A stretch of 35,632 nt of DNA from an uncultured Atopobium sp. (GCA_938036925.1 CALHVU010000018.1:1-35632); one strand, 5' to 3'. Shown: positions 24,762-33,430, counted from the stretch's first letter. The notes: generated by a model not told the origin, from the letters alone. Program-made: numbers and translations.

Positions 24762-26072
24762 TCACTGTCTTGCTTTAACCTCAGCAACAAGCTGGTCAGC
24801 AGGCACTTGAACCTGCTCGTGAGACTCCATATCACGAAGGGTTACCGCACCGGCTTCAACCTCATCTGGACCAATGACCACACAAAGCGTTGCACCCATC
24901 TTATCCGCCTGCTTAAACTGAGCCTTCAGCGAACGACCAGTACGATCAGCCTCGCATCTAATGCCAGCCTCACGCAATGCCAGCACGGTATCAAATACAG
25001 CAGGAGCCTGCTCAGCACCTGCGCAAGCAACATATACACAGCTTGGAGCCGCTGGCTCAGCTGCAACACCAAGAGCTTCCAACGCAAGCATAATGCGCTC
25101 AAAACCAACAGCAAATCCAACGCCTGGGGTTGGCTTTCCGCCTTCAAGCTCAACAAGACCGTCATAACGGCCACCGCCGCCGATAGCGCCAACGCCAGCG
25201 TTTGGAATCTCTACCTCAAAGACAGTGCGCGTATAGTAATCCAAACCACGAACAAGTGTTGGATCCTCAACGTATGAAATACCAGCAGCGTCCAAATATG
25301 CCTTGACCTGCTCATAGTGAGCACGGCAATCATCACAAAGGTTGTCAGAAATGAGTGGAGCATCCTTCATAACCGCGTGACAGCTCTCATTTTTGCAGTC
25401 AAACGCACGAAGCGGATTAATCTCTGCACGCTCAAGACAGTCCTCACACATCTCATCCTTGTGATCAAGAATGAACTGCTTGACCTTCTCGCGATATGCT
25501 GGGCGGCACTCCGCGTCACCCATGGAGTTAATCATGAGTTTCATATCAGCTGGCGAGAAACCCATCTGCTCGTAAAACTTTATCAACATGATGATGGACT
25601 CTGCATCGGCAGCTGGATCAGAGACTCCAAGCCACTCAACACCTACCTGGTGAAATTGGCGCAGACGGCCTTTCTGAGGACGCTCTCCCCTGAACATTGA
25701 CTCGGCGTACCAAAGTTTTGCAGGAGTTCCCCCCTGTGGCACAAAATTGTGCTCAACGGCAGCACGGACCACACCAGCAGTTCCCTCAGGACGCATAGCC
25801 ATACGCTGACGAGGCTTAAGACTGGACTCATTGCCAGCAGCTAGCAAATCATCAAGCAGCGCACCAGAGAAGACGCGGAACATCTCTTTGCGTACGACGT
25901 CGGTTGACTCACCAATGCCGTGAACAAAGGTGTCTACCTGCTCCAGTGCAGGAGTCTCAATGCGGTCAAAGCCATAAGTACCAAACAGATGGCGAGCAAC
26001 ATCCTGCATATGCTCCCAAGAGCGCATATAGCCGCCGTAAAGATCTTCGGTACCTTGAATTCTCTGACCCAT
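24762..26072 (-). CDS. hisS: Histidyl-tRNA synthetase
   Basis: Charges tRNA-His. The 436-residue class II enzyme shows motif 2 (MRPEGTAGVVRA, then MFRGERPQKGRLRQFHQVGVEWLG), the HisA motif LVRGLDYYTRTVFEV, motif 3 (GVGFAVGFERIMLAL), and the C-terminal anticodon domain. A CxxC-containing insert (MCEDCLERAEINPLRAFDCKNESC..) is also seen, typical of many bacterial forms with a zinc-binding-like segment. The ATG at 26072 follows AAGGAGGA. Transcribed alone, with its own terminator, divergent from suf. Confidence 0.97.
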   Translation of the reverse strand: MGQRIQGTEDLYGGYMRSWEHMQDVARHLFGTYGFDRIETPALEQVDTFVHGIGESTDVVRKEMFRVFSGALLDDLLAAGNESSLKPRQRMAMRPEGTAGVVRAAVEHNFVPQGGTPAKLWYAESMFRGERPQKGRLRQFHQVGVEWLGVSDPAADAESIIMLIKFYEQMGFSPADMKLMINSMGDAECRPAYREKVKQFILDHKDEMCEDCLERAEINPLRAFDCKNESCHAVMKDAPLISDNLCDDCRAHYEQVKAYLDAAGISYVEDPTLVRGLDYYTRTVFEVEIPNAGVGAIGGGGRYDGLVELEGGKPTPGVGFAVGFERIMLALEALGVAAEPAAPSCVYVACAGAEQAPAVFDTVLALREAGIRCEADRTGRSLKAQFKQADKMGATLCVVIGPDEVEAGAVTLRDMESHEQVQVPADQLVAEVKARQ

Positions 26073-26404
26073 GAATCCTCCTTGTTACAAACATAGATGT
26101 TTCTAGTTTACCCATGAGAGGCGGCTCTGGCGTAGAAAAGCTTTTATAACTTTTGAAACCTATGAAAAAATCCGATTATTTTCTAGAAAACGTAAAAAAG
26201 TGCGTATGTGAGGGTTGCATTTTAATTCCTACCATTTAGTATGAATTAGCGGATTTTGGGGTATGACAAAAACATCGGTGACATTGGCGTTTGTCTTTGC
26301 CACAAAACCGCACTAGCACAAGGTTTTGCTCGCCCTAGAGCTGCCCAAACTTGCTAGTCACAAACGTATCACGTGCTTGCACGTAGAGATATTTGGAGAG
26401 ATTT
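26073..26404. other. Divergent promoter region between hisS and sufC
   Basis: About 330 nt without a gene. It should carry promoters for both directions. Seen: AAAACC/GGTTTT arms around 12 nt near 26304-26327, and a perfect dyad at 26371-26384. No T-box specifier or terminator-antiterminator structure was found. Confidence 0.5.
26371..26384 (+). promoter_or_regulatory. Dyad ACGTGC-TT-GCACGT in front of sufC
   Basis: Perfect 6+2+6 inverted repeat ending 20 nt before the sufC ATG, next to the ribosome binding site. It could be the operator of the Rrf2 regulator encoded at the operon's end, or a small hairpin limiting translation. Confidence 0.4.
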
Positions 26405-27172
26405 ATGGCAACTGAGCTACTCCGTGTAAACGGAATTTCCGCAGGTACCGAGGAGAAATCCATCCTGCATTCAATTGATTTGAGCATTGGTGATGGCCAG
26501 GCTCACGTTCTGATGGGACCTAACGGCGCAGGTAAATCAACACTTGGCCGCGTCATTATGGGTGATCCTACCTATAAGATTACCGATGGTTCCCTTATCT
26601 TTAACGGCGAGGATGTAACTGAGCATGCTGCAGATAAGCGCTCCCTTGCGGGCATCTTCCTCTCCTACCAGGCACCTGTTGAGGTTCCTGGCGTTCCTCT
26701 TTATTCATTCCTGCGTACCATTACACAGATGCGCCCTGAGCTTAAGATGACCGCTCGTCAGTTCCGTCAGCGTGTTGGTCAGATTTCTGATCAGCTTGAG
26801 CTTGACCAGGGCTTCTTGATGCGTGAGCTTAACGTTGGCTTCTCTGGTGGCGAGAAGAAAAAGGTTGAGATGCTCCAGCTTCTGTTGCTTCAGCCTAAAC
26901 TTGCCATTCTCGACGAGACAGACTCTGGTCTGGACGTTGACGCGCTCTCCGTTGTCTCAAAAGGCATTCAGGCCTATCGCGAGACCTGCGACGGCTCGCT
27001 GCTCATCATTACTCACAACACCCGCATTCTTGAGCGCCTTGAGATTGACCGTACTCACGTTATGGTTAAGGGCCACCTAGTGGCAGATGGTCCTGCTGAC
27101 CTCATCAACCAGATTGACCACGAGGGCTTTGAGCGTTTTGAGAGCCAGTCTGATGAGGGCGGTGCTAACTAG
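26405..27172 (+). CDS. sufC: SUF iron-sulfur assembly ATPase SufC
   Basis: ABC-type ATPase of the SufBCD scaffold complex that builds Fe-S clusters in the cytosol. The 255-residue product has Walker A GPNGAGKST, the SufC-specific Q-loop SYQAPVEVPGV, signature GFSGGEKKKVE, Walker B LAILDETDSGLD and H-loop ITHNTR. The ATG at 26405 follows GGAGAG; the in-frame TTG at 26393 overlaps that site. First gene of a tight operon: its TAG shares a base with the GTG of sufB. Confidence 0.97.
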   Translation: MATELLRVNGISAGTEEKSILHSIDLSIGDGQAHVLMGPNGAGKSTLGRVIMGDPTYKITDGSLIFNGEDVTEHAADKRSLAGIFLSYQAPVEVPGVPLYSFLRTITQMRPELKMTARQFRQRVGQISDQLELDQGFLMRELNVGFSGGEKKKVEMLQLLLLQPKLAILDETDSGLDVDALSVVSKGIQAYRETCDGSLLIITHNTRILERLEIDRTHVMVKGHLVADGPADLINQIDHEGFERFESQSDEGGAN

Positions 27173-28590
27173 TGAGCGAGAAGAAGCGATCTGAGGTCGC
27201 TGACGTAGACCGCTCGCTCTACGACTTCACCAAGTCCGAAGAGGGTTACGAGCGCTACGATGATGGCCTTACGCCAGAAATTGTGCGTGCTATTTCCGAG
27301 AAAAAAGAAGAGCCCGAGTGGATGCTTCAAATGAGGTTGTCAGCTCTGGAAACTTATCACCAGCGCCAGATGGCCACCAACTGGGGACCTTCTATTGCAG
27401 GTTTGGATTTGAACCATATCTCCACGTATGTCTCGCCAAAGACTCAGCAGGCAAATAGCTGGGACGATGTACCTGAGGATATTAGGGATACCTTTGATCG
27501 TCTGGGCATTCCACAGGCAGAGGCAGAGAGCCTTGCCGGCGTTGGTGCTCAGTACGATTCCGAGATTGTCTATCACAACATGCGTGAGGAAGTTGCTGAG
27601 CAGGGTGTTATTTACACCACTATTGAGGATGCTCTGCACGATCCACAGTGGGAGCCTGTTGTTAAAGAGTACTTTGGCAAGCTGATTCCTCCAACAGATC
27701 ACAAGTTTGCGGCTCTGCACTATGCCGTGTGGTCTGGCGGTTCTTTTGTTTATGTTCCTAAGAATGTCACTCTGGACTATCCACTTCAGAGCTACTTTAG
27801 GCTGAATGCTCAGGGTGCTGGCCAGTTTGAGCACACGCTTATTATTGTTGAGGAAGGCGCTGACCTGCACTTTATTGAGGGTTGCTCCGCACCTAAGTAC
27901 TATGCAGCAAACCTCCATGCAGGCGCTGTTGAGCTCTTTGTTAAGGACGGCGCTCGTCTGCGCTACTCAACCATCGAAAACTGGTCCAAGAATATGTACA
28001 ACCTCAACACTAAGCGCGCCATCATTGGTAGCAATGCAAAGATGGAGTGGGTCTCGGGTTCTTTTGGTAGCCATGTTTCCTACCTCTACCCTTCTACGAT
28101 CATGAACGGCGATTCTTCTAACTGCGAGTTCACCGGTATTACGTTTGCAGGCGCTACGCAGGACCTGGACACGGGCTGCAAGGTGATTATCAACGGCTCC
28201 AATAACTCGGCAAACGTTGACACCAAGTCCATCTCCAAAGACGGTGGCGTCAACACCTTCCGCTCTGCAGTTACTGTTGGCCGCAAGGCAGAAAACGCTC
28301 GCGTGGCATTCTCGTGCCAGTCTCTGATGCTGGATAACATCAGCCGTTCCGACACCATCCCAGAGATGGATGTCCGCAATGCAACTGCTCAGATTGGCCA
28401 CGAGGCAACTATTGGCCGCATTTCTGACGACACCGTTTTGTACCTGATGAGCCGCGGCTGCTCTGAGGCTGAGGCTCGCACCATGGTAGTAAACGGATTT
28501 GCAAACCCTGTCTCAAAGGAGCTCCCAATGGAGTACGCCGTTGAGATGAACAACCTCATTAAACTTGAGATGGAAGGAGCGATTGGCTAA
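27172..28590 (+). CDS. sufB: Fe-S cluster scaffold protein SufB
   Basis: Core scaffold subunit (472 residues) that assembles clusters with SufC and SufD. Family landmarks: the N-terminal EEPEWMLQMRL segment, IPPTDHKFAALHYAVWSGGSFVYVPKNV, the beta-helix core (LHFIEGCSAPKY, ATIENWS-like YSTIENWSKNMYNL), and the C-terminal SRGCSEAEARTMVVNGFANPV. A GTG start overlaps the sufC stop by one base; the TAA overlaps the sufD ATG (TAATG). Such coupling should keep scaffold subunits in fixed ratio. Confidence 0.97.
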   Translation: MSEKKRSEVADVDRSLYDFTKSEEGYERYDDGLTPEIVRAISEKKEEPEWMLQMRLSALETYHQRQMATNWGPSIAGLDLNHISTYVSPKTQQANSWDDVPEDIRDTFDRLGIPQAEAESLAGVGAQYDSEIVYHNMREEVAEQGVIYTTIEDALHDPQWEPVVKEYFGKLIPPTDHKFAALHYAVWSGGSFVYVPKNVTLDYPLQSYFRLNAQGAGQFEHTLIIVEEGADLHFIEGCSAPKYYAANLHAGAVELFVKDGARLRYSTIENWSKNMYNLNTKRAIIGSNAKMEWVSGSFGSHVSYLYPSTIMNGDSSNCEFTGITFAGATQDLDTGCKVIINGSNNSANVDTKSISKDGGVNTFRSAVTVGRKAENARVAFSCQSLMLDNISRSDTIPEMDVRNATAQIGHEATIGRISDDTVLYLMSRGCSEAEARTMVVNGFANPVSKELPMEYAVEMNNLIKLEMEGAIG

Positions 28591-29792
28591 TGGATAACGT
28601 TTTGATTAATCGCGCCAACGTTCCTGCAGCTCAGACATGGAACCGTCTACGCGCAAACTCACTGACAGTTACCGTCCCTAATCACGCTGACGCAGGCAAA
28701 GTCTACCTGCCTCTGCCTCGCCTTTTTGAGCGCATTGAGTGTGGAATGGGCCAGGAGGTTACTGACTACGTAGAGTCTCAGGCATTTAAGTCTGATTTCT
28801 ACAATGTTCCCGCTCATACCAAGCGAGAAGATCCTATTGTTGTTGCTGTTTCTGCAGCTCAAAACAAGTGCGCTAACACCGGCGTTATTGTGCGTGAAGG
28901 CGCTGAGGCTACCGTAGTTATCGCTGCTTTTGCAGGCGACGCGGGCAACGACAGCGCGGACGGCGGCAACGCACCTACAAGCAGCGACGCGAACGCTTCC
29001 GCCGACGCGCTCCCAACCAGCGCTGCGCTCACCCGCATTGTGGTTGAGGCTGGTGCAAAACTGCACCTTATTGAGATGCTTGGTGTCAATGAGGGCCAGC
29101 AGCACCTTGAAAGCGTTGGCCTTGAGATTCACCAGGACGCTGCTGTTGACGTTAAGCAGTACGCTCTGGGTGGATCAACCATCGGTCTTGGCCTTACCGC
29201 CAACTTAGTTGGCGGTCAAGCTCGCCTTGACCTTAACAATCGCTATCACGCTACTCACGAAGAGACGCTTGATATTAACCACCTGGTACGCATGCGTGGT
29301 ACCTCTACGCGCGCGCTGCTCACCGAGTCCGGCGTCCTTAACGAGGCAGCTAAGAAGACGCTTCGCGCAACTATCGATCTTGTCCGCGGTGCAAAGGATG
29401 CCCAGGGCAACGAGATTGAAACGGTCATGATTCTTGGTGACGATGTTGTCAACAAGACCATGCCTGTTATTCTCTGCGATGAAGATGATGTTGCTGGTAA
29501 CCACGGCGCTACTATCGGATCCGTCTCCCCTGAGCAGCTTGATTACCTTGCGGCTCGAGGACTTTCTCACCAGGCTGCTGAGCAGATGTTTATACGCGCT
29601 CTTTTTGAAGACGCCATCATCAACGCGCCTGAGGAGATTTCCCACCGCGTGGCTGTTGAGCGTTGCGAGGCTGAGCTGGGCGCAGAAATTGCTCACGACT
29701 ATGACGAAGCTGCAGCTAGTGACGATGCTGCCAGCAACGACGGCAACGATTCTAGCGCTGAAATCGATTCCAACAAAGGTGGTGTCGCGTAA
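28590..29792 (+). CDS. sufD: Fe-S cluster assembly protein SufD with low-complexity insert and tail
   Basis: SufB paralogue in the SufBCD complex, 400 residues. The C-terminal beta-helix and LDYLAARGLSHQAAEQMFIRA segment identify it. Two departures from the usual form are seen. Residues about 115-146 are a Gly/Ala/Asp/Ser/Asn-rich insert (GDAGNDSADGGNAP..) in the middle of the beta-helix core. The last 30 residues are an acidic Asp/Ser/Asn tail (SDDAASNDGNDSSAE). The DNA of the insert is more GC-rich than its flanks. Both would be disordered. One-base overlaps join it to sufB and sufS. Confidence 0.93.
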   Translation: MDNVLINRANVPAAQTWNRLRANSLTVTVPNHADAGKVYLPLPRLFERIECGMGQEVTDYVESQAFKSDFYNVPAHTKREDPIVVAVSAAQNKCANTGVIVREGAEATVVIAAFAGDAGNDSADGGNAPTSSDANASADALPTSAALTRIVVEAGAKLHLIEMLGVNEGQQHLESVGLEIHQDAAVDVKQYALGGSTIGLGLTANLVGGQARLDLNNRYHATHEETLDINHLVRMRGTSTRALLTESGVLNEAAKKTLRATIDLVRGAKDAQGNEIETVMILGDDVVNKTMPVILCDEDDVAGNHGATIGSVSPEQLDYLAARGLSHQAAEQMFIRALFEDAIINAPEEISHRVAVERCEAELGAEIAHDYDEAAASDDAASNDGNDSSAEIDSNKGGVA

Positions 29793-31063
29793 TGACCGAC
29801 GCAGAAGTTGCTCAGATTACCGATAACCCTTACAAGGCAGATTTTCCGCTGCTGGCAGCAAATCCCGAGGTAGCGTACTTAGATAGCGCTGCTACTTCTC
29901 AGCGTCCACGCGAGGTCATTGAGGCGCAGTCGCGTTTCTACGAGACCATGAACGCAAACGCCCTACGCGGACTGTATCGTTGGAGTGTGGAAGCAACCGC
30001 AGCTATCGAGGGTGCTCGCGCTTCAATTGCAAAGTTCATTGGCGCTGTCGATAAAAACGGCAAGCCAGAAGACCGTCAGATTATCTTTACGCGCAACACT
30101 TCTGAGGCGCTTAATCTAGTTGCTTCAAGCCTTGGTCGCTATGCGCTTAAACCAGGCGATGACGTGGTCATTTCCATCATGGAGCACCACTCTAACATCA
30201 TCCCTTGGCAGCAGATTTGCAAGGCTACCGGCGCAAACCTGGTGTACCTGCGTATGAACTCGCAGTATCAGATCACGCCTGAAGAGATTGCGTCAAAGAT
30301 TACCGAGCGAGCAAAGATTGTGTCCGTCACACACGTCTCCAACGTGCTGGGCACCCGTAATGACATCAAGGCCATTGCTAAGCGCGCTCACACTGTGGGT
30401 GCTTACATGGTAGTCGACGCCGCTCAGTCTGCACCTCACATCCCTATTGACGTGCACGATCTTGACTGTGACCTGTTGGCTTTCTCGGCACACAAGATGT
30501 GCGGACCTATGGGCATTGGCGTGCTCTGGGGTCGCGCCGAGCTGCTCGACGCCATGCCGCCATTCCTTACTGGCGGCGAGATGATTGATTCCGTCACCGA
30601 AACCAGCGCCGTTTGGGCGCCTGTTCCCGAGAAGTTTGAGGCAGGCACGCAGGACGCCGCAGGTATCTATGCTACCGGCGCCGCCGTCGAATACCTCAAC
30701 GGCTTGGACATGGCAAAGATCGAGAAGCGAGAAGAACTTCTCGCCAGGTACTTGGTGCAGCAGCTATGCACGCTGGACTTTGTTGACATCGTTGGCTCCA
30801 AGCTGGGACAAAACCACGTGGGCGCTGTAGCGTTTAACGTGCGCGGCGTTCATCCACACGACGTCTCGAGCATCCTAGACATGAATAACGTTTGCATTCG
30901 CGCTGGTCATCACTGCGCCGAGCCGCTTCTGATTGAGTTGCACGAGTCCAGCACCTGCCGCGCATCCGTTGCGTTCTACAACGATAAACACGATATTGAC
31001 CAGCTCGTCGAGGGTCTTAACCAGGTATGGAAGATCTTTGGCAGCGCGGTCAGCAACAAATAA
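29792..31063 (+). CDS. sufS: Cysteine desulfurase SufS
   Basis: PLP-dependent enzyme (423 residues) that takes sulfur from cysteine as a persulfide and passes it to SufU. Seen: the EHHSNIIPWQ segment, the VDAAQSAPHIPIDVHDLDCDLLAFSAHKMCGPMG stretch with the PLP Lys in SAHK, RAGHHCAEPL, and STCRASVAFYN carrying the catalytic Cys and the group II RASxxxYN signature. Overlaps the sufD stop by one base. Confidence 0.97.
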   Translation: MTDAEVAQITDNPYKADFPLLAANPEVAYLDSAATSQRPREVIEAQSRFYETMNANALRGLYRWSVEATAAIEGARASIAKFIGAVDKNGKPEDRQIIFTRNTSEALNLVASSLGRYALKPGDDVVISIMEHHSNIIPWQQICKATGANLVYLRMNSQYQITPEEIASKITERAKIVSVTHVSNVLGTRNDIKAIAKRAHTVGAYMVVDAAQSAPHIPIDVHDLDCDLLAFSAHKMCGPMGIGVLWGRAELLDAMPPFLTGGEMIDSVTETSAVWAPVPEKFEAGTQDAAGIYATGAAVEYLNGLDMAKIEKREELLARYLVQQLCTLDFVDIVGSKLGQNHVGAVAFNVRGVHPHDVSSILDMNNVCIRAGHHCAEPLLIELHESSTCRASVAFYNDKHDIDQLVEGLNQVWKIFGSAVSNK

Positions 31064-31081
31064 AACAAGGAGTTGAAATAA

Positions 31082-31612
31082 GTGGCAGCAAACGACCTGT
31101 ATAACGCTGAGTTTATGGACCACGTTTCTCACCCCGATTACAAATACCAGATGGACAACCCAACCGTCTCCCACGAGGGCGTCAACCCTTCTTGTGGCGA
31201 TGAGCTCACGTTTTCCGTGCGTATTGAGGATGGAAAGATTGCCGAGGCTGCTTTTGTGGGCAGCGGATGTGCGATTTCTCAGGCTTCGGCCGATATTATG
31301 AGCGATCTGATGATCGACCGTACCCCAGAAGAGGCCATTGAGCTTTGCAAACTCTTTGGACGCATGATTCGCGGAGAAGAGACCGACGAGGCTGTACTTG
31401 ACCAGCTGGAAGATGCCAACATTCTGCACGACATCGCTCACATGCCCGCACGCGTTAAGTGCGCCGAGCTGGCATGGCATACGCTCGAGGAGATGCTTGA
31501 GGCCCACAACAGCGGTTCTGCTGCAGCCGGCGCGTCTACCACCGAGGACGGCACCGAGAGTAAGCGTGCCGAGGACGGCGCTGATAGCGAGCGTGCCAAG
31601 GATGGCGAGTAG
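31082..31612 (+). CDS. sufU: SufU sulfur-transfer protein with disordered tail
   Basis: Zinc-dependent sulfur-transfer partner of SufS in Gram-positive-type SUF systems. The zinc/active-site residues are present: NPSCGD (C38, D40), SGCAISQAS (C63) and ARVKCAELAWHTL (C127). The GTG at 31082 follows AAGGAGT. The family normally ends soon after HTLEEML; here about 36 more residues follow, a repeated Glu/Asp/Lys/Arg/Ala tail (TESKRAEDGADSERAKDGE), probably disordered. It lies 18 nt after sufS. Confidence 0.95.
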   Translation: MAANDLYNAEFMDHVSHPDYKYQMDNPTVSHEGVNPSCGDELTFSVRIEDGKIAEAAFVGSGCAISQASADIMSDLMIDRTPEEAIELCKLFGRMIRGEETDEAVLDQLEDANILHDIAHMPARVKCAELAWHTLEEMLEAHNSGSAAAGASTTEDGTESKRAEDGADSERAKDGE

Positions 31613-31614
31613 CC

Positions 31615-32067
31615 GTGGCTGGAATGTTCTCTACAAAGGGAATGTACGCACTCCGCGCGATGGCTGATCTTGCCGTTCACGAGGGATGGGTCTCGCTGGG
31701 CGACGTTTCCGAGCGCCAGAACATCTCGCGCAAGTACCTTGAGCAGGTCATTGCCCTGATGCACAAGGCTGGATACGTCGAGAGCCTGCGTGGAAAGGGC
31801 GGCGGCTATCGCCTCACGCGCAAACCCGAGGACTACACGCTGGGTGAGATTCTTCGCGCAGCCGAAGGCAATCTTGCGCCCGCTAGCTGCTTGAACTGCA
31901 CAAACACCACTCTCTGTCCCCAGATGGAGTCCTGCACCACCATCAACATTTGGCGCGACCTTGGCCGCATGACCTCCAGTTTCCTGGACAGCAAGACGCT
32001 CGCGGACATCGCCCGCAACGAAGGCAACATGCACGTCTCCCCCGCCGACAACCCTACCGCTGAGTAA
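31615..32067 (+). CDS. Rrf2-family Fe-S sensing regulator, likely of the suf operon
   Basis: A 150-residue winged-helix regulator: FSTKGMYALRAMADLA, SERQNISRKYLEQVIALMHKAGYVESLRGKGGGYRL is the DNA-binding domain, followed by the dimer helix. Cys at 92, 95, 101 and 107 lie in the loop where IscR, NsrR and SufR relatives bind an Fe-S cluster. As last gene of the suf operon it probably represses the operon according to cluster supply; this is inference from position. GTG 31615 lies 2 nt after the sufU stop; an ATG at 31624 would give the more typical MFSTKG start. Confidence 0.9.
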   Translation: MAGMFSTKGMYALRAMADLAVHEGWVSLGDVSERQNISRKYLEQVIALMHKAGYVESLRGKGGGYRLTRKPEDYTLGEILRAAEGNLAPASCLNCTNTTLCPQMESCTTINIWRDLGRMTSSFLDSKTLADIARNEGNMHVSPADNPTAE

Positions 32068-32194
32068 AAGTTTAAGCTGCGGTTTTATTGTCGTGTGCGG
32101 TGGGCTTTCATGGCAAGAGAGCTCTGGAGTACACCGGGTTTCTCGCGAGAAAGACGCACTTGGAGTGCGCCGAGCGTGAGCCTGAAAATCACAT

Positions 32195-32300
32195 CATGTC
32201 TGAACGATTTGCCGGATTCTCTTACCATGTCTGAGTGATTTGCCGGTTTTTCTCACCAAGTCTGAGCGATTTTACTCAGACTTGGTAAGTTATTCAGGCT
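32195..32300 (+). repeat. Left inverted-repeat arm with 31-nt tandem units and a perfect hairpin
   Basis: Units at 32195-32225 and 32226-32256 follow CATGTCTGA-ryGATTTGCCGG plus a pyrimidine-rich end. A third unit from 32257 changes after GATTT into the complement of its own start. That gives a perfect 12-bp hairpin (32255-32266 with 32275-32286, 8-nt loop). The complement of the arm recurs at 33751-33856. Confidence 0.9.
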
Positions 32301-32302
32301 CT

Positions 32303-32358
32303 GATTTCCTAGGGCTTGATCGATTTCCTAGGGCTTGAACGATTTCCTAGGCTTGAAG
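32303..32358 (+). repeat. Three tandem 19-nt repeats GATTTCCTAGGGCTTGAAC
   Basis: Copies at 32303-32321, 32322-32340 and 32341-32358; the last is one base shorter. Each has the palindrome CCTAGG. The junction reads TTGA(A/T)CGATTT, matching the TGARYGATTT core of the neighbouring 31-nt repeats. They lie just past the stop of the gene at 32387. Confidence 0.9.
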
Positions 32359-32386
32359 AATTTATCGTAGATTCAAGTTAGTATTT

Positions 32387-33430
32387 CTAAATCTTTTCTA
32401 ACTCTTTCCACAATTTAATTCTTTTCTCTCTTTCAATTTGCCTTTGTTTTGAAGATGTATGTCTTCTTGGTAGATTTAGCCTAGAGCGAATGACCGTAAA
32501 TAGATTATCCATAAAAACGATATCGTCATATTCATTTTTGCTAATTACAAACTCTTCTATACCAGCAGCTAAAAGTTCGTTATTTCGTTTGTAGTCCCTG
32601 TCTGCGGCATCAATCGATTCATGAACAGATCCGTTATATTCAAGTGCTACATTTTGAGTACCTCGTGCATTTGATACACCGCTGGATAGAAGTAGATCGA
32701 TTGCACGATTTTTCTTTTGAGATTTGATACCTGACATATTTTGTATCTCAAATTCTTTGTTTAACTCAACGCATGGAATAGCATATCCACCTTTATACAC
32801 TGGCAATAAAGCTCGAAGTGCCAGTTTAACCTCCATCGGCGAAGCTGCATTTTCAACAGACAAATCTGCCGCAGCCTTTACTTTTCTAAAAGATCTAACA
32901 CCTTTCTTTTTGGTGAGATATGCAAGTAATTCTGACTTTTTAAAAAGAGGCGTATACCAATTTGACTGCAATTCTCCTGTTGACGCATCAATAACAAAAC
33001 GTCCTTGGAATTCTGAAATGAGGAGTACTAGTTCAAACAGGCTCAATTTAGAAGCCATTTGAAACAGCAATTCAAATGGAGATGAAATTAAAACTGAAGA
33101 ACTGTTTATATTCAGTTTTATCACAGAGTCTAGCGAAGCACATGTATCAACATGAAAATGAATTCCTTCATAAGCACAGGAATTCTTTTTATTGCTCACA
33201 GTAATTTCAACTGGATTTTTAAGTTCAATACCATAATCTACTAGCAACTCAGCATTAATAGCTCTAACCAAATCACGATAAGGAATATCATCTTTGGTCA
33301 GTAATTGTCTAGCATCTAAATTGAACTTATTCAGATACTCATTAAATCCATGAGTTAAGAGTTCGTGTCTCCGTGTTCGCAAAGCACGATAAATTTGTAG
33401 AGCAGATGTATGTGAAAGGTAATATTCCAT
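32387..33430 (-). CDS. Putative PD-(D/E)XK (DUF559/Vsr-like) fold protein of an AbiEi-like layout
   Basis: A 347-residue protein I cannot assign firmly. The N-terminus (EYYLSHTSALQIYRALRTRR) resembles the start of AbiEi-type and related Actinobacterial proteins. The C-terminal third looks like a small endonuclease fold. It has a helix with Glu200 (SPMEVKLALRALL), Asp245 (RAIDLLLSS), then Glu264 in VALEYNGSVH with His270. Next is DRDYKRNNELLAAGIEEFVISKNEY, which parallels the E.DG..H...D..R...L...G..V pattern of DUF559/Vsr-like proteins, with Asn where Asp is usual. A basic tail ends the protein. No signal peptide or membrane segment. AT-rich, with no ribosome binding site before the ATG at 33430. 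Nuclease activity is inferred. Confidence 0.6.
   Translation of the reverse strand: MEYYLSHTSALQIYRALRTRRHELLTHGFNEYLNKFNLDARQLLTKDDIPYRDLVRAINAELLVDYGIELKNPVEITVSNKKNSCAYEGIHFHVDTCASLDSVIKLNINSSSVLISSPFELLFQMASKLSLFELVLLISEFQGRFVIDASTGELQSNWYTPLFKKSELLAYLTKKKGVRSFRKVKAAADLSVENAASPMEVKLALRALLPVYKGGYAIPCVELNKEFEIQNMSGIKSQKKNRAIDLLLSSGVSNARGTQNVALEYNGSVHESIDAADRDYKRNNELLAAGIEEFVISKNEYDDIVFMDNLFTVIRSRLNLPRRHTSSKQRQIEREKRIKLWKELEKI

Noticed and set aside
32195..32256. CRISPR array
   Set aside because: The 31-nt units abut directly without unique spacers, and no cas genes are present.
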